Assembly (NCBI GenBank): GCA_021776775.1
Contig: JAJFFE010000188.1
Span: 1 to 64,000 of the forward strand
DNA length: 64,000 nucleotides
DNA from: Planctomycetota bacterium
GTDB lineage: Bacteria; Planctomycetota; UBA8108; UBA1146; JAJFFE01
Reading direction: 5' to 3'
The translations under genes were made by a program, and so were the position numbers. A model generated the notes under the pieces. That model was not told where the DNA came from, made no database searches, and was given only the letters and a program-made list of their open reading frames with translations. This document shows positions 21,263 through 30,412 of this stretch, one piece after another; the stretch's first letter is position 1, and each line of letters begins with the position of its first letter.

Positions 21263-23812
21263 ATGAGCGAACGCATCGAAAACATGAGTATCGAAGACGA
21301 GATGAAGGGGTCATACCTGACCTACGCGATGAGCGTCATCATCTCTCGAGCTCTTCCTGACGTTCGCGATGGTTTGAAACCGTCGCAGCGACGAATTCTC
21401 GTCGCGATGAACGACCTTAATCTCAGTCCGCGTGGTCAACATCGTAAATGCGCGAAGATCGCCGGTGATACGTCGGGTAACTATCACCCTCACGGCGAGT
21501 CGGTGATCTATCCGACGCTCGTCCGTATGGCGCAGACTTTCAGCATTCGATACCCGTTGGTCGATCCTCAAGGGAACTTCGGATCGATCGATGGCGACCC
21601 CCCGGCTGCTATGCGTTACACCGAAGCGCGCATGACGTCGGCCTCCGTCGAGATGCTCGAGGATATCGACAAGAAGACCGTCGACTTCGTCAGGAACTAC
21701 GACGAGACGCGAGACGAGCCCACGGTTCTTCCCGGGAAATTCCCGAACCTGCTCGTCAACGGCGGCTCGGGTATCGCCGTCGGTATGGCGACGAACTTCG
21801 CTCCGCACAACGTCGGCGAAGTGTTGAACGGTATTCTCGCCGTGCTGGATAATCCGGACATTGAGCTCATGGAGCTCATGACGCACATTCCGGGTCCCGA
21901 CTTCCCTACTGCGGGACTCATTTGCGGACGCCGTGGAATCAATTCGGCATACAAGACCGGCCGCGGAATTTTGACGCTGCGTGCCAAGGTTTCGTTCGAG
22001 GAGAAGAAGAACCGCGTCTCACTAGTGATCCACGAGATCCCGTATCAAGTGCAGAAGGCGAAGCTGGCGCAGGACATCGCTAAAGGTGTTCGCGAGGGCC
22101 GATTCACGGGAATCTCTGACATTAGAGACGAGTCCGATCGCAACACGCCGGTCCGTTTGGTTATCGAAATCAAGAAGGGGGAGAACGAAGAGGTCGTTCT
22201 CAACCAACTCTACAAGCACACCCAGCTACAGACTAGTTTTGGCGTGCAGGCCGTAGCGCTCGTCAATGGTCGGCCGCGGACTCTCGGGTTGAAGCAGATC
22301 ATCACCGAGTACCGTGATCACCGGATCAACGTTATTCGTCGCCGTTCAAGGTTCCTGCTCGAAAAGGCTGAGCGCCGTGCGCACATCCTCCGGGGACTAC
22401 TGATCGCGCTCGACCACATCGATAGGGTTATCGCCCTCATTCGAGCGTCGCAAACGGCCGACGAAGCGCGTGCGTCGCTCATGAGCGAATTCGAACTCAC
22501 GCGAATTCAGGCCGAGGCTATCCTGCAGATGCGTTTGCAGCGGTTGACCGGTCTCGAGCGAGACAAGCTCGTCGATGAACTCGACGGTGTTAACGAAGAC
22601 ATTCAGTACCACCGCGAAGTGTTGAGTAGTCGCGAAAAAGTGATCAGCCTTATTCGCGAAGACGTCACCGAGATGCTCGGCAAGTACGCCGATAAGCGTC
22701 GCAGTGAGATCATCGACTTCCATGAAGACATCGACTACGAGGACTTGATCCAAGAGGAACAAGTCGTCGTAACGCTGAGCCAGCAGGGATACATCAAGCG
22801 TACCCCGGTTTCCATGTACCGAAGCCAAGGGCGCGGTGGTACTGGAATTACTGCAGGTGCGAGTCGCGAGGGTGACTTCATCAAGAACATCTTCGTCTCG
22901 AGTACTCACGACTACATCTTGTTCTTTACCAACTACGGCAAGGTGTACTGGCTCAAGGTCTACGATATCCCGGATCTACCGCGGACCAGTAAGGGGCGTG
23001 CAATCGTCAACCTGCTGCCTCTGCAGCCGGACGAACGGGTCATGTCGAGCTTGCAAGTTCGTGAATTCGACGGCCGACACATTCTGTTCTCGACGCGGCG
23101 CGGGTTGGTCAAGAAGACAGCCCTTGAAGCGTACTCTCGTCCCAAGAAGAACGGGATCATCGCGATCGTGATCGAAGAGGGAGACGAGTTGATTTCAGCG
23201 ATGCTCACGCGCGAGGGAGACGACGTGATCTTGTCGACCTCGTCCGGTATGGCGATTCGCTTCCCCGAATCGGATGCTCGTGAAATGGGTCGCGGCACGA
23301 GAGGCGTCAAAGGAATATCTCTCGGCACCGACGATGTGGTCGTGGGAATGTCCGTCGTTCAGGACGGGGGTTCGCTGATGACCGTGTGTGAACGTGGGTT
23401 TGGCAAACGAACCAAATTCGGGGAGTACCGAACTCAGAAGCGCGGTGGCAAGGGCCTCATCGACATTCGAACGACCGAGCGAAACGGACGTGTCGTTAAG
23501 ACCGTGTCTATCATGGGTGGCGAGCACGCCATGTTCATGACACAGGGCGGTATGTTGGTCAGAATCGAAGTGGATAGCTTCCGAGACATCGGACGAGCCA
23601 CTCAAGGATTCCGACTGATTCGAGTTCGCGACACGGACTGTGTCATCGGAGCAGAGTTGGTCGCGCCGGAAGAGGACGAGGACAAGGGGGAAGATGAGGT
23701 TGTGGTGCCGGACGACGGTGCTGTGAACGACGCTCCCAAGTCGGAAGACGTGACCCCCGATCCCGAAGGTGATGCGCCTGGTGAGGACGAGTCTCCGGAT
23801 TCCGCTGAGTAG
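21263..23812 (+). CDS. gyrA: DNA gyrase subunit A
   Basis: GyrA is the DNA-cleaving subunit. The catalytic Tyr is Y119 in AMRYTEARMT. The quinolone-determining region reads HPHGESVIYPTLVRMAQ: the position of E. coli Ser83 is Ser80, while that of Asp87 is Pro84. The C-terminal beta-pinwheel has the GyrA-box QKRGGKG, which distinguishes gyrase from topoisomerase IV. The 849-aa protein ends in an acidic tail of about 45 residues (EEDEDKGEDEV). The ATG at 21263 follows panE by 16 bases. Confidence 0.97.
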   Translation: MSERIENMSIEDEMKGSYLTYAMSVIISRALPDVRDGLKPSQRRILVAMNDLNLSPRGQHRKCAKIAGDTSGNYHPHGESVIYPTLVRMAQTFSIRYPLVDPQGNFGSIDGDPPAAMRYTEARMTSASVEMLEDIDKKTVDFVRNYDETRDEPTVLPGKFPNLLVNGGSGIAVGMATNFAPHNVGEVLNGILAVLDNPDIELMELMTHIPGPDFPTAGLICGRRGINSAYKTGRGILTLRAKVSFEEKKNRVSLVIHEIPYQVQKAKLAQDIAKGVREGRFTGISDIRDESDRNTPVRLVIEIKKGENEEVVLNQLYKHTQLQTSFGVQAVALVNGRPRTLGLKQIITEYRDHRINVIRRRSRFLLEKAERRAHILRGLLIALDHIDRVIALIRASQTADEARASLMSEFELTRIQAEAILQMRLQRLTGLERDKLVDELDGVNEDIQYHREVLSSREKVISLIREDVTEMLGKYADKRRSEIIDFHEDIDYEDLIQEEQVVVTLSQQGYIKRTPVSMYRSQGRGGTGITAGASREGDFIKNIFVSSTHDYILFFTNYGKVYWLKVYDIPDLPRTSKGRAIVNLLPLQPDERVMSSLQVREFDGRHILFSTRRGLVKKTALEAYSRPKKNGIIAIVIEEGDELISAMLTREGDDVILSTSSGMAIRFPESDAREMGRGTRGVKGISLGTDDVVVGMSVVQDGGSLMTVCERGFGKRTKFGEYRTQKRGGKGLIDIRTTERNGRVVKTVSIMGGEHAMFMTQGGMLVRIEVDSFRDIGRATQGFRLIRVRDTDCVIGAELVAPEEDEDKGEDEVVVPDDGAVNDAPKSEDVTPDPEGDAPGEDESPDSAE

Positions 23813-23816
23813 TGGT

Positions 23817-23863
23817 GGCCAGGGACTTTGAGCGCGCTTGGTGCGCGGCGCAAAGTCCCGGCC
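23817..23863 (+). terminator. strong stem-loop between gyrA and the XPB gene
   Basis: GGCC-A-GGGACTTTG (23817-23830) pairs with CAAAGTCCC-GGCC (23851-23863), with further GC pairs (GCGCG/GCGCG-type) inside. It begins 4 bases after the gyrA stop. No T-run follows, so it may be an RNA-stabilising or attenuating hairpin rather than an intrinsic terminator. Confidence 0.5.
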
Positions 23864-23888
23864 CGCTGAGCAAAGGAGCTGTCGGTCG

Positions 23889-25634
23889 ATGAGTCCGGAT
23901 CCCAAACCTCTAGTGGTGCAGAGCGATGGAACCCTTCTCTTGGAGGTTCATCATCCAGCTGCGAAGGATCTTCGTCATCGCTTGGCGGCTATCGCTCATC
24001 TCGAGAAGAGCCCGGAGTACTTTCACGAGTACCGAGTGAATCAGATCTCGTTGTGGAATTCCGCGCAGTCCGGGTGGTCCCGGGATCAAGTGTTGGCTCT
24101 GCTCAAAGACAACGCTAGGTATCCGGTGCCTCAGGCGTTGATCGACAAAATAGATGCCGCGCTGTCGAACTTCGGTCGACTCGAGCTCCATCGCAACGAC
24201 GACGAGCTGATCCTGACGACCCGCGATTCCGAGGACTCGCTGTTGGCCGAGTTGTGCGGAAGGTCGGCTCTGCAGTCTTACCTTCGTGATCCTGTCGGTG
24301 ACGGTACTTTCCGAATCGACCCGGGGCATCGTGGATCGCTGAAGGTCGCGCTGATTCGGGTCGGTTATCCGATCAACGATCGCGCCGGTTTTCGCGAGGG
24401 CACGGCTCTCGACGTCGAGCTGGCGGATGGCTCGGACGGTCGCGAGCGTGTCGATCTTCGCGACTATCAGAGTAGCGCGTCAGACGCGTTCTTTGCTGAT
24501 ATGGGGGGAGGAGGGGGTTCTGGGGTCGTCGTGTTGCCCTGCGGTGCGGGGAAGACGGTTGTTGCCCTGGGGATCATTACGCGACTCAAGACCGAGACAC
24601 TTATTCTCACGCCCAATATTACAGCGCTGCGCCAGTGGAAGCGCGAGCTCGTCGATAAGACGACGATCGACCCCAAGCATGTTGCCGAGTACTCGGGGCA
24701 AGAGAAGCAGATCGGCCCGATCACCATCGCGACATACCAAGTGATGTCGCACCGTCGTTCAGCGACCGACGACTTCACCCACTTAGATTTGTTCTCCGAT
24801 CACGACTGGGGATTGATCGTCTACGACGAGGTTCATTTGCTTCCGGCCCCGGTGTTTCGATTCACGGCCGAGATTCAAGCTCGTCGTCGATTGGGTCTGA
24901 CGGCCACTCTCGTTCGCGAGGATGGACGCGAGGATGAAGTCTTCACGCTCATCGGTCCTCGAATCTACGAGCTGCCGTGGCGCGACCTCGAGCAGGGAGG
25001 GTTCATTGCTACGGTACGATGTATCGAAGTCAGAGTTGATCTTCCGAAAGAGGAACGGCAGAACTACGAAGCGGCTGATCGACGCCATCGCTTTCGATTG
25101 TCGTCAGAGAACCGAAAGAAGCTCGGTTCCATCAAGAGCATCCTGGCGGCTCATGCGGGTGACCGAACGTTGATCATTGGCCAATACCTTCGTCAACTTC
25201 GTGACGTTGCACTCGAGGTTGGCGCACCTTTGATCACCGGCCAAACTCCGCAGGATGAAAGAGACAAACTCTATCGCGCTTTTCGTAGCGGCGAGCTTCC
25301 AGTCCTGATAGTGTCGAAAGTCGGGAACTTCGCAGTAGACCTACCGGACGCGTCCGTTGCTATCCAGATCTCTGGTACCTTCGGTTCGCGGCAAGAAGAG
25401 GCACAACGTCTCGGCCGTATCTTGCGTCCAAAGTCGGATGGTCGAACCGCGTTCTTCTACTCGATCGTCACGAGGGACACTCGTGACCAAGAGTTCGCCG
25501 CCCGCCGCCAGCGTTTTCTGATGGAGCAAGGCTACCAGTACGACGTCGAAGAACGTTTGTCGGATGCTGGGAGTGGGTTTCCCAGCGGCGATTCCGGCCA
25601 AGAGGCTGCGACTCGTACCGCCGATACTCGATGA
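23889..25634 (+). CDS. XPB/Ssl2-type DNA helicase (superfamily 2)
   Basis: The 581-aa protein is of the bacterial/archaeal XPB type, a 3'-5' helicase or translocase related to the TFIIH subunit. The N-terminal 190 residues form an XPB-like damage-recognition region. They are followed by the Q-type motif LRDYQ (190-194), Walker A PCGAGKT (218-224), DEVH box (313-316), TAT (338-340) and the RED motif (343-345), which is specific to XPB. The C-terminal RecA lobe has VSKVGNFAVDLPDASVAIQI and RQEEAQRLGRILRP. I chose the ATG at 23889 because AAGGAG lies about 10 bases upstream. The next gene is an XPB-associated family member. Confidence 0.93.
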   Translation: MSPDPKPLVVQSDGTLLLEVHHPAAKDLRHRLAAIAHLEKSPEYFHEYRVNQISLWNSAQSGWSRDQVLALLKDNARYPVPQALIDKIDAALSNFGRLELHRNDDELILTTRDSEDSLLAELCGRSALQSYLRDPVGDGTFRIDPGHRGSLKVALIRVGYPINDRAGFREGTALDVELADGSDGRERVDLRDYQSSASDAFFADMGGGGGSGVVVLPCGAGKTVVALGIITRLKTETLILTPNITALRQWKRELVDKTTIDPKHVAEYSGQEKQIGPITIATYQVMSHRRSATDDFTHLDLFSDHDWGLIVYDEVHLLPAPVFRFTAEIQARRRLGLTATLVREDGREDEVFTLIGPRIYELPWRDLEQGGFIATVRCIEVRVDLPKEERQNYEAADRRHRFRLSSENRKKLGSIKSILAAHAGDRTLIIGQYLRQLRDVALEVGAPLITGQTPQDERDKLYRAFRSGELPVLIVSKVGNFAVDLPDASVAIQISGTFGSRQEEAQRLGRILRPKSDGRTAFFYSIVTRDTRDQEFAARRQRFLMEQGYQYDVEERLSDAGSGFPSGDSGQEAATRTADTR

Positions 25635-25697
25635 AGTTCTTGGATCGCTCACGTATCGCGTGACCGGTCCGAGCCGTCGCTACGAGGGTCGCAATCT

Positions 25698-25703
25698 GGA
25701 GGT
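25698..25703 (+). promoter_or_regulatory. strong ribosome-binding site that sets a TTG start
   Basis: GGAGGT lies 6 bases before the TTG at 25710 and supports this unusual start codon. Confidence 0.7.
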
Positions 25704-25709
25704 AATCAG

Positions 25710-27728
25710 TTGACCGGCGTGAAGGATTTGTTGCGCAGGCGTCGCAAGGCCGAACTGCAGACGATCCATCAGTTCTGGTATCCAGGGGAATCGCGGCTCA
25801 GTACGCGAGACGAACTGGAACGCCGAGTACAGCAAGCGTTGACCGGCGGCGTCGATCTCGGCGACCGCGTTGCACGCCTGTCTCGGATACAGCGTTCGCT
25901 TTTGACCACCCTGCTCGAACAACATCCGTCCTACTCTGCGGGAGTTGGTGCCGTTCAGAGTTTGTTGGAGCGTTCGGGTGCCGCGCGTCTCGAAATCGAG
26001 AGTGCTGCGCGCATGTTGGTCGAACGCGGGTTTATCGACCGGGTGCGACCTGACCCCCCCCAAGGTGCCAACCAAGACCTCTTCTCCATTCCCAGTGAGT
26101 TGGCTCCGCAGCTTGCCGAAGCGTTTGATCTCGGCGATGGCGGCGGACGCGTCCCTCCAGAGCATCAGTTGAGTCAGCAACGTCTTCCGTTCGAGATCGA
26201 TTTCGAATCGTTGTCGCTCATCGATCGAGTTGCCACGCTCGAGGACCCGACGCTGATCAAACTAGTCGAGATCGCGATCGGAGAACGAGGAATCGCGGAG
26301 GCGTCCAATTCCCGAGTGCAAGATCTCATCGACGGTGATACCGATCGGCTGACCAAGTCGGATTGGCGGCGTCAGCTCGAGGAGGCCGGGATCGGGACTA
26401 TTGGCCCTGTATCTCTGCAGGACTTCGGGATTCTGGTCCAGCAACCAGCGGTGATCATCTTTCAAGAGTGGATGGATCGTCACTATCGGGCTCAGCTGGC
26501 TCGACCACGGCAACCCGATACTGTTGTCGAGTCGGGCGTCGATCTCTACATAGACGTCGATCGAGTCGCGTCGTTTTTCGACGCCAATCCTGTCCGTCTG
26601 ACGCGCGGTGGCAAGATTCCCAAGCGCGTGCAGGAGTCGATCAAGAACGTACTCTGTTCTCCGCGCCTGGAATCATTTGTCGAGCAAGACTTGACCGATC
26701 TCATGGTGCGCCTGTCGCAACGGATCGGAATCGTCGAGAGTTACATGGGCGAAGTTCGAGTCGATGCCGAACGCCTTCAACATTGGCGCAAGCTCGACCT
26801 CATTCGCCAAGTCGAAGCTGTTCTCGAACGGTTCATGAGCGACAACCAAGGAGCGCGGTGGAGCTTTCACCAGGAGTTCCTTCGGGAGATCGTGATCGAG
26901 GTCCTGAAGAGCACGCAGTTCGAAGATTGGGTTTCGTTCGACGCCGTCATAGGTTTGGTGATCTCGACCTATATGCTCGAACTCGAAGAGCGTGAGGTGC
27001 GCGAGACACTTCGAGAGCGCCGGGAGGAAGACTTTGCGCGTGAGCGCTTGAACTCTCCCTACGCGCGTTTGGCCAGTGACCTGACGTACTGGATGGTGCA
27101 CTGTTTCCTTCCCCTGGGCGTCTGCGAGCTCGGCCTGTGTGGCGGAAAGCTCGATTCGTTTCGTTTGACGCCACTGGGCAAGGAAGTGTTCGGGATACCG
27201 CGAGAGTCGGCCGAGAGTCGCATTCTCGTGAACCCCGATTTCGAGATCATGCTGTTTTGTGAAGGCTTGCGTGGCATGCGCCTCGAGCTCGAGCTGTCGC
27301 GATTCGGTGAGCGCGTTTCCGCCGAGCGCGTTCGGCGCTACCGGGTGACTCGCGAGTCCATGCGTAGTGGAATTCGCTCCGGCTTGTCGTTAGAAGAGAT
27401 TCGCGTACTGCTCGACGAAGCTTCGGACTATCCGTTGCCCGACCCTGTGCTGGTCGACCTTCGAGACTGGGGCAAGGATCTCGATTGGATCCATGTCAGC
27501 CCCGCGATCGTTCTGTCGGGTCTGGATGTGACCCGCCGAGAAGCTGTCGAGGAACTCCTCGCAGAGAGTGAGGTCTCCTACCAGGTGTGTCCCGATGGAA
27601 CCTTGGTGGTGACCGAGAGTGAAAACGTCGACGTTGCCGAGTTGTTGCAAGAAGAGGGTTGGTTGGTCCGGAGCCCAAAGAGCGAAGCTCCCGCGCTAAC
27701 TCTCGAGAGCGCGTCGAAGCGAGCCTGA
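25710..27728 (+). CDS. XPB-associated protein with helicase-associated (PF13625-like) domain
   Basis: This 672-aa protein has no ATPase motifs. The N-terminal 140 residues look like winged-helix modules (RIQRSLLTTLLEQ, then ARMLVERGFID). The C-terminal 220 residues fit the family called XPB/Ssl2-like N-terminal or helicase-associated domain (PF13625): ILVNPDFEIMLFCEG, RYRVTRESMRSGIRSG, IRVLLDEASDYPLPDPVLVDLRDWG, and SYQVCPDGTLVV near the end. In actinobacteria a gene of this family also sits next to XPB, so a joint role in DNA repair or transcription is likely by context. The biochemical role is unknown. It follows the helicase by 75 bases. Confidence 0.72.
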   Translation: MTGVKDLLRRRRKAELQTIHQFWYPGESRLSTRDELERRVQQALTGGVDLGDRVARLSRIQRSLLTTLLEQHPSYSAGVGAVQSLLERSGAARLEIESAARMLVERGFIDRVRPDPPQGANQDLFSIPSELAPQLAEAFDLGDGGGRVPPEHQLSQQRLPFEIDFESLSLIDRVATLEDPTLIKLVEIAIGERGIAEASNSRVQDLIDGDTDRLTKSDWRRQLEEAGIGTIGPVSLQDFGILVQQPAVIIFQEWMDRHYRAQLARPRQPDTVVESGVDLYIDVDRVASFFDANPVRLTRGGKIPKRVQESIKNVLCSPRLESFVEQDLTDLMVRLSQRIGIVESYMGEVRVDAERLQHWRKLDLIRQVEAVLERFMSDNQGARWSFHQEFLREIVIEVLKSTQFEDWVSFDAVIGLVISTYMLELEEREVRETLRERREEDFARERLNSPYARLASDLTYWMVHCFLPLGVCELGLCGGKLDSFRLTPLGKEVFGIPRESAESRILVNPDFEIMLFCEGLRGMRLELELSRFGERVSAERVRRYRVTRESMRSGIRSGLSLEEIRVLLDEASDYPLPDPVLVDLRDWGKDLDWIHVSPAIVLSGLDVTRREAVEELLAESEVSYQVCPDGTLVVTESENVDVAELLQEEGWLVRSPKSEAPALTLESASKRA

Positions 27729-27730
27729 CG

Positions 27731-28414
27731 ATGATGACCGACCCGCGAACTGTCTCCCGGATTCTCGAATACTTTCATCTACCGATTCAACATGCGCCGG
27801 AAGTGCTCCGGGATGTGTACCTACAGGTCTCTCGGTCGTGCGAGTTCGACAATTTCATCCGAATTCCTGGCGGTGCCCGACTCGAAAGCGTGGCTTCAGA
27901 GGGAAGTGCATCCTCGTCGGTTTCGTTTCTCAAGGATCGAATTAGCTTCCAAGAGGAACAGCCGAGTTCGAGCCTCGAGATCTTGCTGCGACGAATCGAA
28001 GCGACGCTCGGAGTCGCGACCGCCAAGTGCAACATTCCTTTGTTCGTTGCTCGGAACATTACTTTCCGCGCTGTCGTTCCGGCGCCGCGAGGCCAGCACG
28101 GTTCGCAGTTCCTGTCGGAAAACTTCTTCAAGTTGGAGCCGGAGCACTTCTCGGACTTCGAGCGTCCTGGAGCTCTCGTCGGATTTCGGATGCAATTCCA
28201 TCCCAAAGATCCTACCCGTGAGCCGCTACACCAGGTACGCATCGAGACGTATTTGAAAGATCCACGGTCGCTCTTCGTCGAAGACTGGGCTACGTTCAAG
28301 GTTCCGATTCAGAGTCGGGACTTAGCCCGGTTGTCTACCGAGGCCAAGGAAGTCGAAGCGTTCCTCGGTGAACGAGTGACCGCCTTCTTGGCGCAATTTG
28401 GGGAAGGTGCGTGA
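27731..28414 (+). CDS. unrecognised 227-aa protein in the XPB operon
   Basis: I do not recognise this protein. I chose the ATG at 27731, 2 bases after the stop of the PF13625-like gene; a second ATG follows at once. It is soluble-looking, without signal peptide, membrane segment or obvious catalytic motif. Visible segments include ILEYFHLPIQHAPEVLRDVY, FFKLEPEHFSDFERPGALVGFRM and VRIETYLKDPRSLFVEDWATFKVPI. The last two read as beta-rich strands, and a C-terminal helix (RDLARLSTEAKEVEAFLGER) follows. Tight spacing on both sides suggests it works with the helicase pair or with the membrane glycosyltransferase after it. Confidence 0.85.
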   Translation: MMTDPRTVSRILEYFHLPIQHAPEVLRDVYLQVSRSCEFDNFIRIPGGARLESVASEGSASSSVSFLKDRISFQEEQPSSSLEILLRRIEATLGVATAKCNIPLFVARNITFRAVVPAPRGQHGSQFLSENFFKLEPEHFSDFERPGALVGFRMQFHPKDPTREPLHQVRIETYLKDPRSLFVEDWATFKVPIQSRDLARLSTEAKEVEAFLGERVTAFLAQFGEGA

Positions 28415-28417
28415 GGC

Positions 28418-30136
28418 ATGATCCGCTCCGCTGGCGAGTCACCGAACTTTCCAGCGGGCCGCGGTGCCGGCACGTCGATCTCCGACTCGGTTGCGAAAGC
28501 GTCGTCAAACACCACGAGGGTTCTAGATAGTCGATCCAACATAGAGCCGTTTCTTGGTCCATGGCGTTGGCTGTTGGGGTGTTTCGTCGGCGGTGTCGTC
28601 GTTCGACTCATCGTCGCCGCGTTCGCGGGGATTTCTCACGACGCTGCCGCCTACTACCTTCCGAATGCACGTGCTCTGATCGACGGTGGGCTCGACAATT
28701 GGGAGGCGATGACCATCGCTGTTCCACCTCTGTTTCCAACCTTAGTCGCTATTGTTCATTCGTTCGTGGGAGATATCGAAGGATCGGCGCTCTGTATCTC
28801 CGTTGTTTCAGGTGCTGCAATGGTGTTCCCGGTGCTTGGGTTCGCGCGTTTCGTGTTTCCTGGCCGGCCTATGATTCATCGCTTCGCGATCGTCGTCGCG
28901 TTCGCCCACCCGTTTTCAGTTCGATACAGCGGCGACGCCAAAGCGGATGCGCTCTATGCGCTGTTGTTCAACTTGGCGCTTTGGTGTGGGCTGACTTTGA
29001 TGAGACGTCCCGACGCCTTGCGTGGCGCCACCTTCGGTTTCTTGGTTGGCTTGGCGTACCTCGTTCGTCCTGAGGCTCTCGGTCTTGCCATCCTACTCAC
29101 GGTTGCCGTCATCGTGTTGGGGTGGAGAAAGCGACAAGACAACGTCGTCCTCCGGGAGTACGCGGTTCGTGTGTTCCTGGCCGGCGTGATCGCGGTTCTG
29201 TTTCTTCTTCCTAGCCTCGGTTGGAACGCGTGGTTCGTTCACGAGAAGATCGGTATCTGGACGATCAGTCCAAAGGCGGGGGTGCTTCAGGACTACGACA
29301 AGGGGTTGGGCGACACTATGAACTCGCTCAATGCCGAGAAGACAATGACCATTCACGAGGAACGGTTGTCGGTTCAGTCGTCGTACCAGAGCTTTTCGCC
29401 TCTCAGCGTGCTTCTCGAGAATCCGGGCAAGACGTTGCGAGCCTACGCCGGAAACTTGGGAGAGTACCTTCGTGTGTTCCCCCCGGCGGTCGGCAGTTTG
29501 ACTTCGGCTCTGCTCCTTGTGGGGCTCTGGTTCTTCTCCCGCAAGGGGCGGCGGGGGTCTCTGACGAGCATCCTCACGTTGTTCGCGTTCTACGGATTCT
29601 CGTTCATGATCTTCTACGTATCGCGCCGCTTTTGGCTGGCGTTGGTTCCAATCCTTCTCCCCTACTGCGCGGCTGGCGGAGTAGTGGTTGCGTTACATCT
29701 CTATCGCTGGCGACGCGTTCATGCCCGGTGGGTTCTCCTCGCTATGGTGGTACTGCTCGTCCCCGAAGGGATGAACCGAAGTCTTCGCAGCGGCAACCGC
29801 TGGTTCTCGAGTCCGGAGAAGGAGTTGGGGCAGAAAATGCGGGAAGACGCCTTGGGTCGTGGGGATGACGACTTGAGGATCGTGAGCGTCAAGGCGAGAG
29901 CGACGTTCTATGCCCGAGGAACGAATCTGACGTTCCCCTCGAATCCAATCTCAGATATCGCCATCTACATGAAGAATCGCGACGCAGATTTCCTCGTCAT
30001 CGACTTGGAGCGTGAGCGCAAGAGGCGGCCGAAGTTCGTCGAGGAACTGCTGACGACTTCGCAGTTCCAAGAGTTTGTCCGCGCCGGCGTGGCGGGTGAA
30101 GAGCTCGTCGCGTTTAGGTTTCAACCGGGTTCCTAG
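28418..30136 (+). CDS. GT-C fold membrane glycosyltransferase (GT39/ArnT-like)
   Basis: This 572-aa protein has about ten hydrophobic membrane segments between residues 48 and 455. It resembles dolichyl/undecaprenyl-phosphate-sugar transferases of the GT39/PMT_2 group: an acidic first loop (HDAAAYYLPNARALIDGGLDNW), then IPYL-type positive segments FLVGLAYLVRPEALGLAILL. A soluble C-terminal tail of about 100 residues follows (RIVSVKARATFYARGTN). The acceptor may be a protein or lipid; none can be inferred. It starts 3 bases after the 227-aa gene, and converges on a small gene at 30149. Confidence 0.75.
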   Translation: MIRSAGESPNFPAGRGAGTSISDSVAKASSNTTRVLDSRSNIEPFLGPWRWLLGCFVGGVVVRLIVAAFAGISHDAAAYYLPNARALIDGGLDNWEAMTIAVPPLFPTLVAIVHSFVGDIEGSALCISVVSGAAMVFPVLGFARFVFPGRPMIHRFAIVVAFAHPFSVRYSGDAKADALYALLFNLALWCGLTLMRRPDALRGATFGFLVGLAYLVRPEALGLAILLTVAVIVLGWRKRQDNVVLREYAVRVFLAGVIAVLFLLPSLGWNAWFVHEKIGIWTISPKAGVLQDYDKGLGDTMNSLNAEKTMTIHEERLSVQSSYQSFSPLSVLLENPGKTLRAYAGNLGEYLRVFPPAVGSLTSALLLVGLWFFSRKGRRGSLTSILTLFAFYGFSFMIFYVSRRFWLALVPILLPYCAAGGVVVALHLYRWRRVHARWVLLAMVVLLVPEGMNRSLRSGNRWFSSPEKELGQKMREDALGRGDDDLRIVSVKARATFYARGTNLTFPSNPISDIAIYMKNRDADFLVIDLERERKRRPKFVEELLTTSQFQEFVRAGVAGEELVAFRFQPGS

Positions 30137-30148
30137 GGATGGTTGCGT

Positions 30149-30412
30149 TCATTCCATCTTGATCAACCGTTCCTCGAGTTGGCTGCGATCTAGCTCGGCA
30201 CTGACCTCGATGATGGTGGTGGTGTCCGGCAGTGTGGGTACGTCGATGACGTCCTTCTCTAGGACGACGAATGCGTATTCGTCCTTGGACAATCTCTTCG
30301 CTAGCGCGATGGCATCCCCGACCGCGTCGACCCTAAAGCCTCGTTGGGAGACAAGCCCGAACAGCGCGTTGCGCAACTTCGCATCGAGACAAACCACCAG
30401 TACACTCTTCAT
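30149..30412 (-). CDS. small receiver-like protein, 87 aa
   Basis: I chose the ATG at 30412 (MKSVLVVCLDAKLRNAL), which overlaps the stop codon of the yjbQ-like gene by 4 bases (ATGA). The N-terminal strand-helix pattern resembles a response-regulator receiver, but the protein is too short, and the usual double acid and LxDxxMP segment are weak or lost (FVVLEKDVIDVP). Function is unknown. The longer frame to 30490 runs inside the upstream gene. Confidence 0.65.
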   Translation of the reverse strand: MKSVLVVCLDAKLRNALFGLVSQRGFRVDAVGDAIALAKRLSKDEYAFVVLEKDVIDVPTLPDTTTIIEVSAELDRSQLEERLIKME

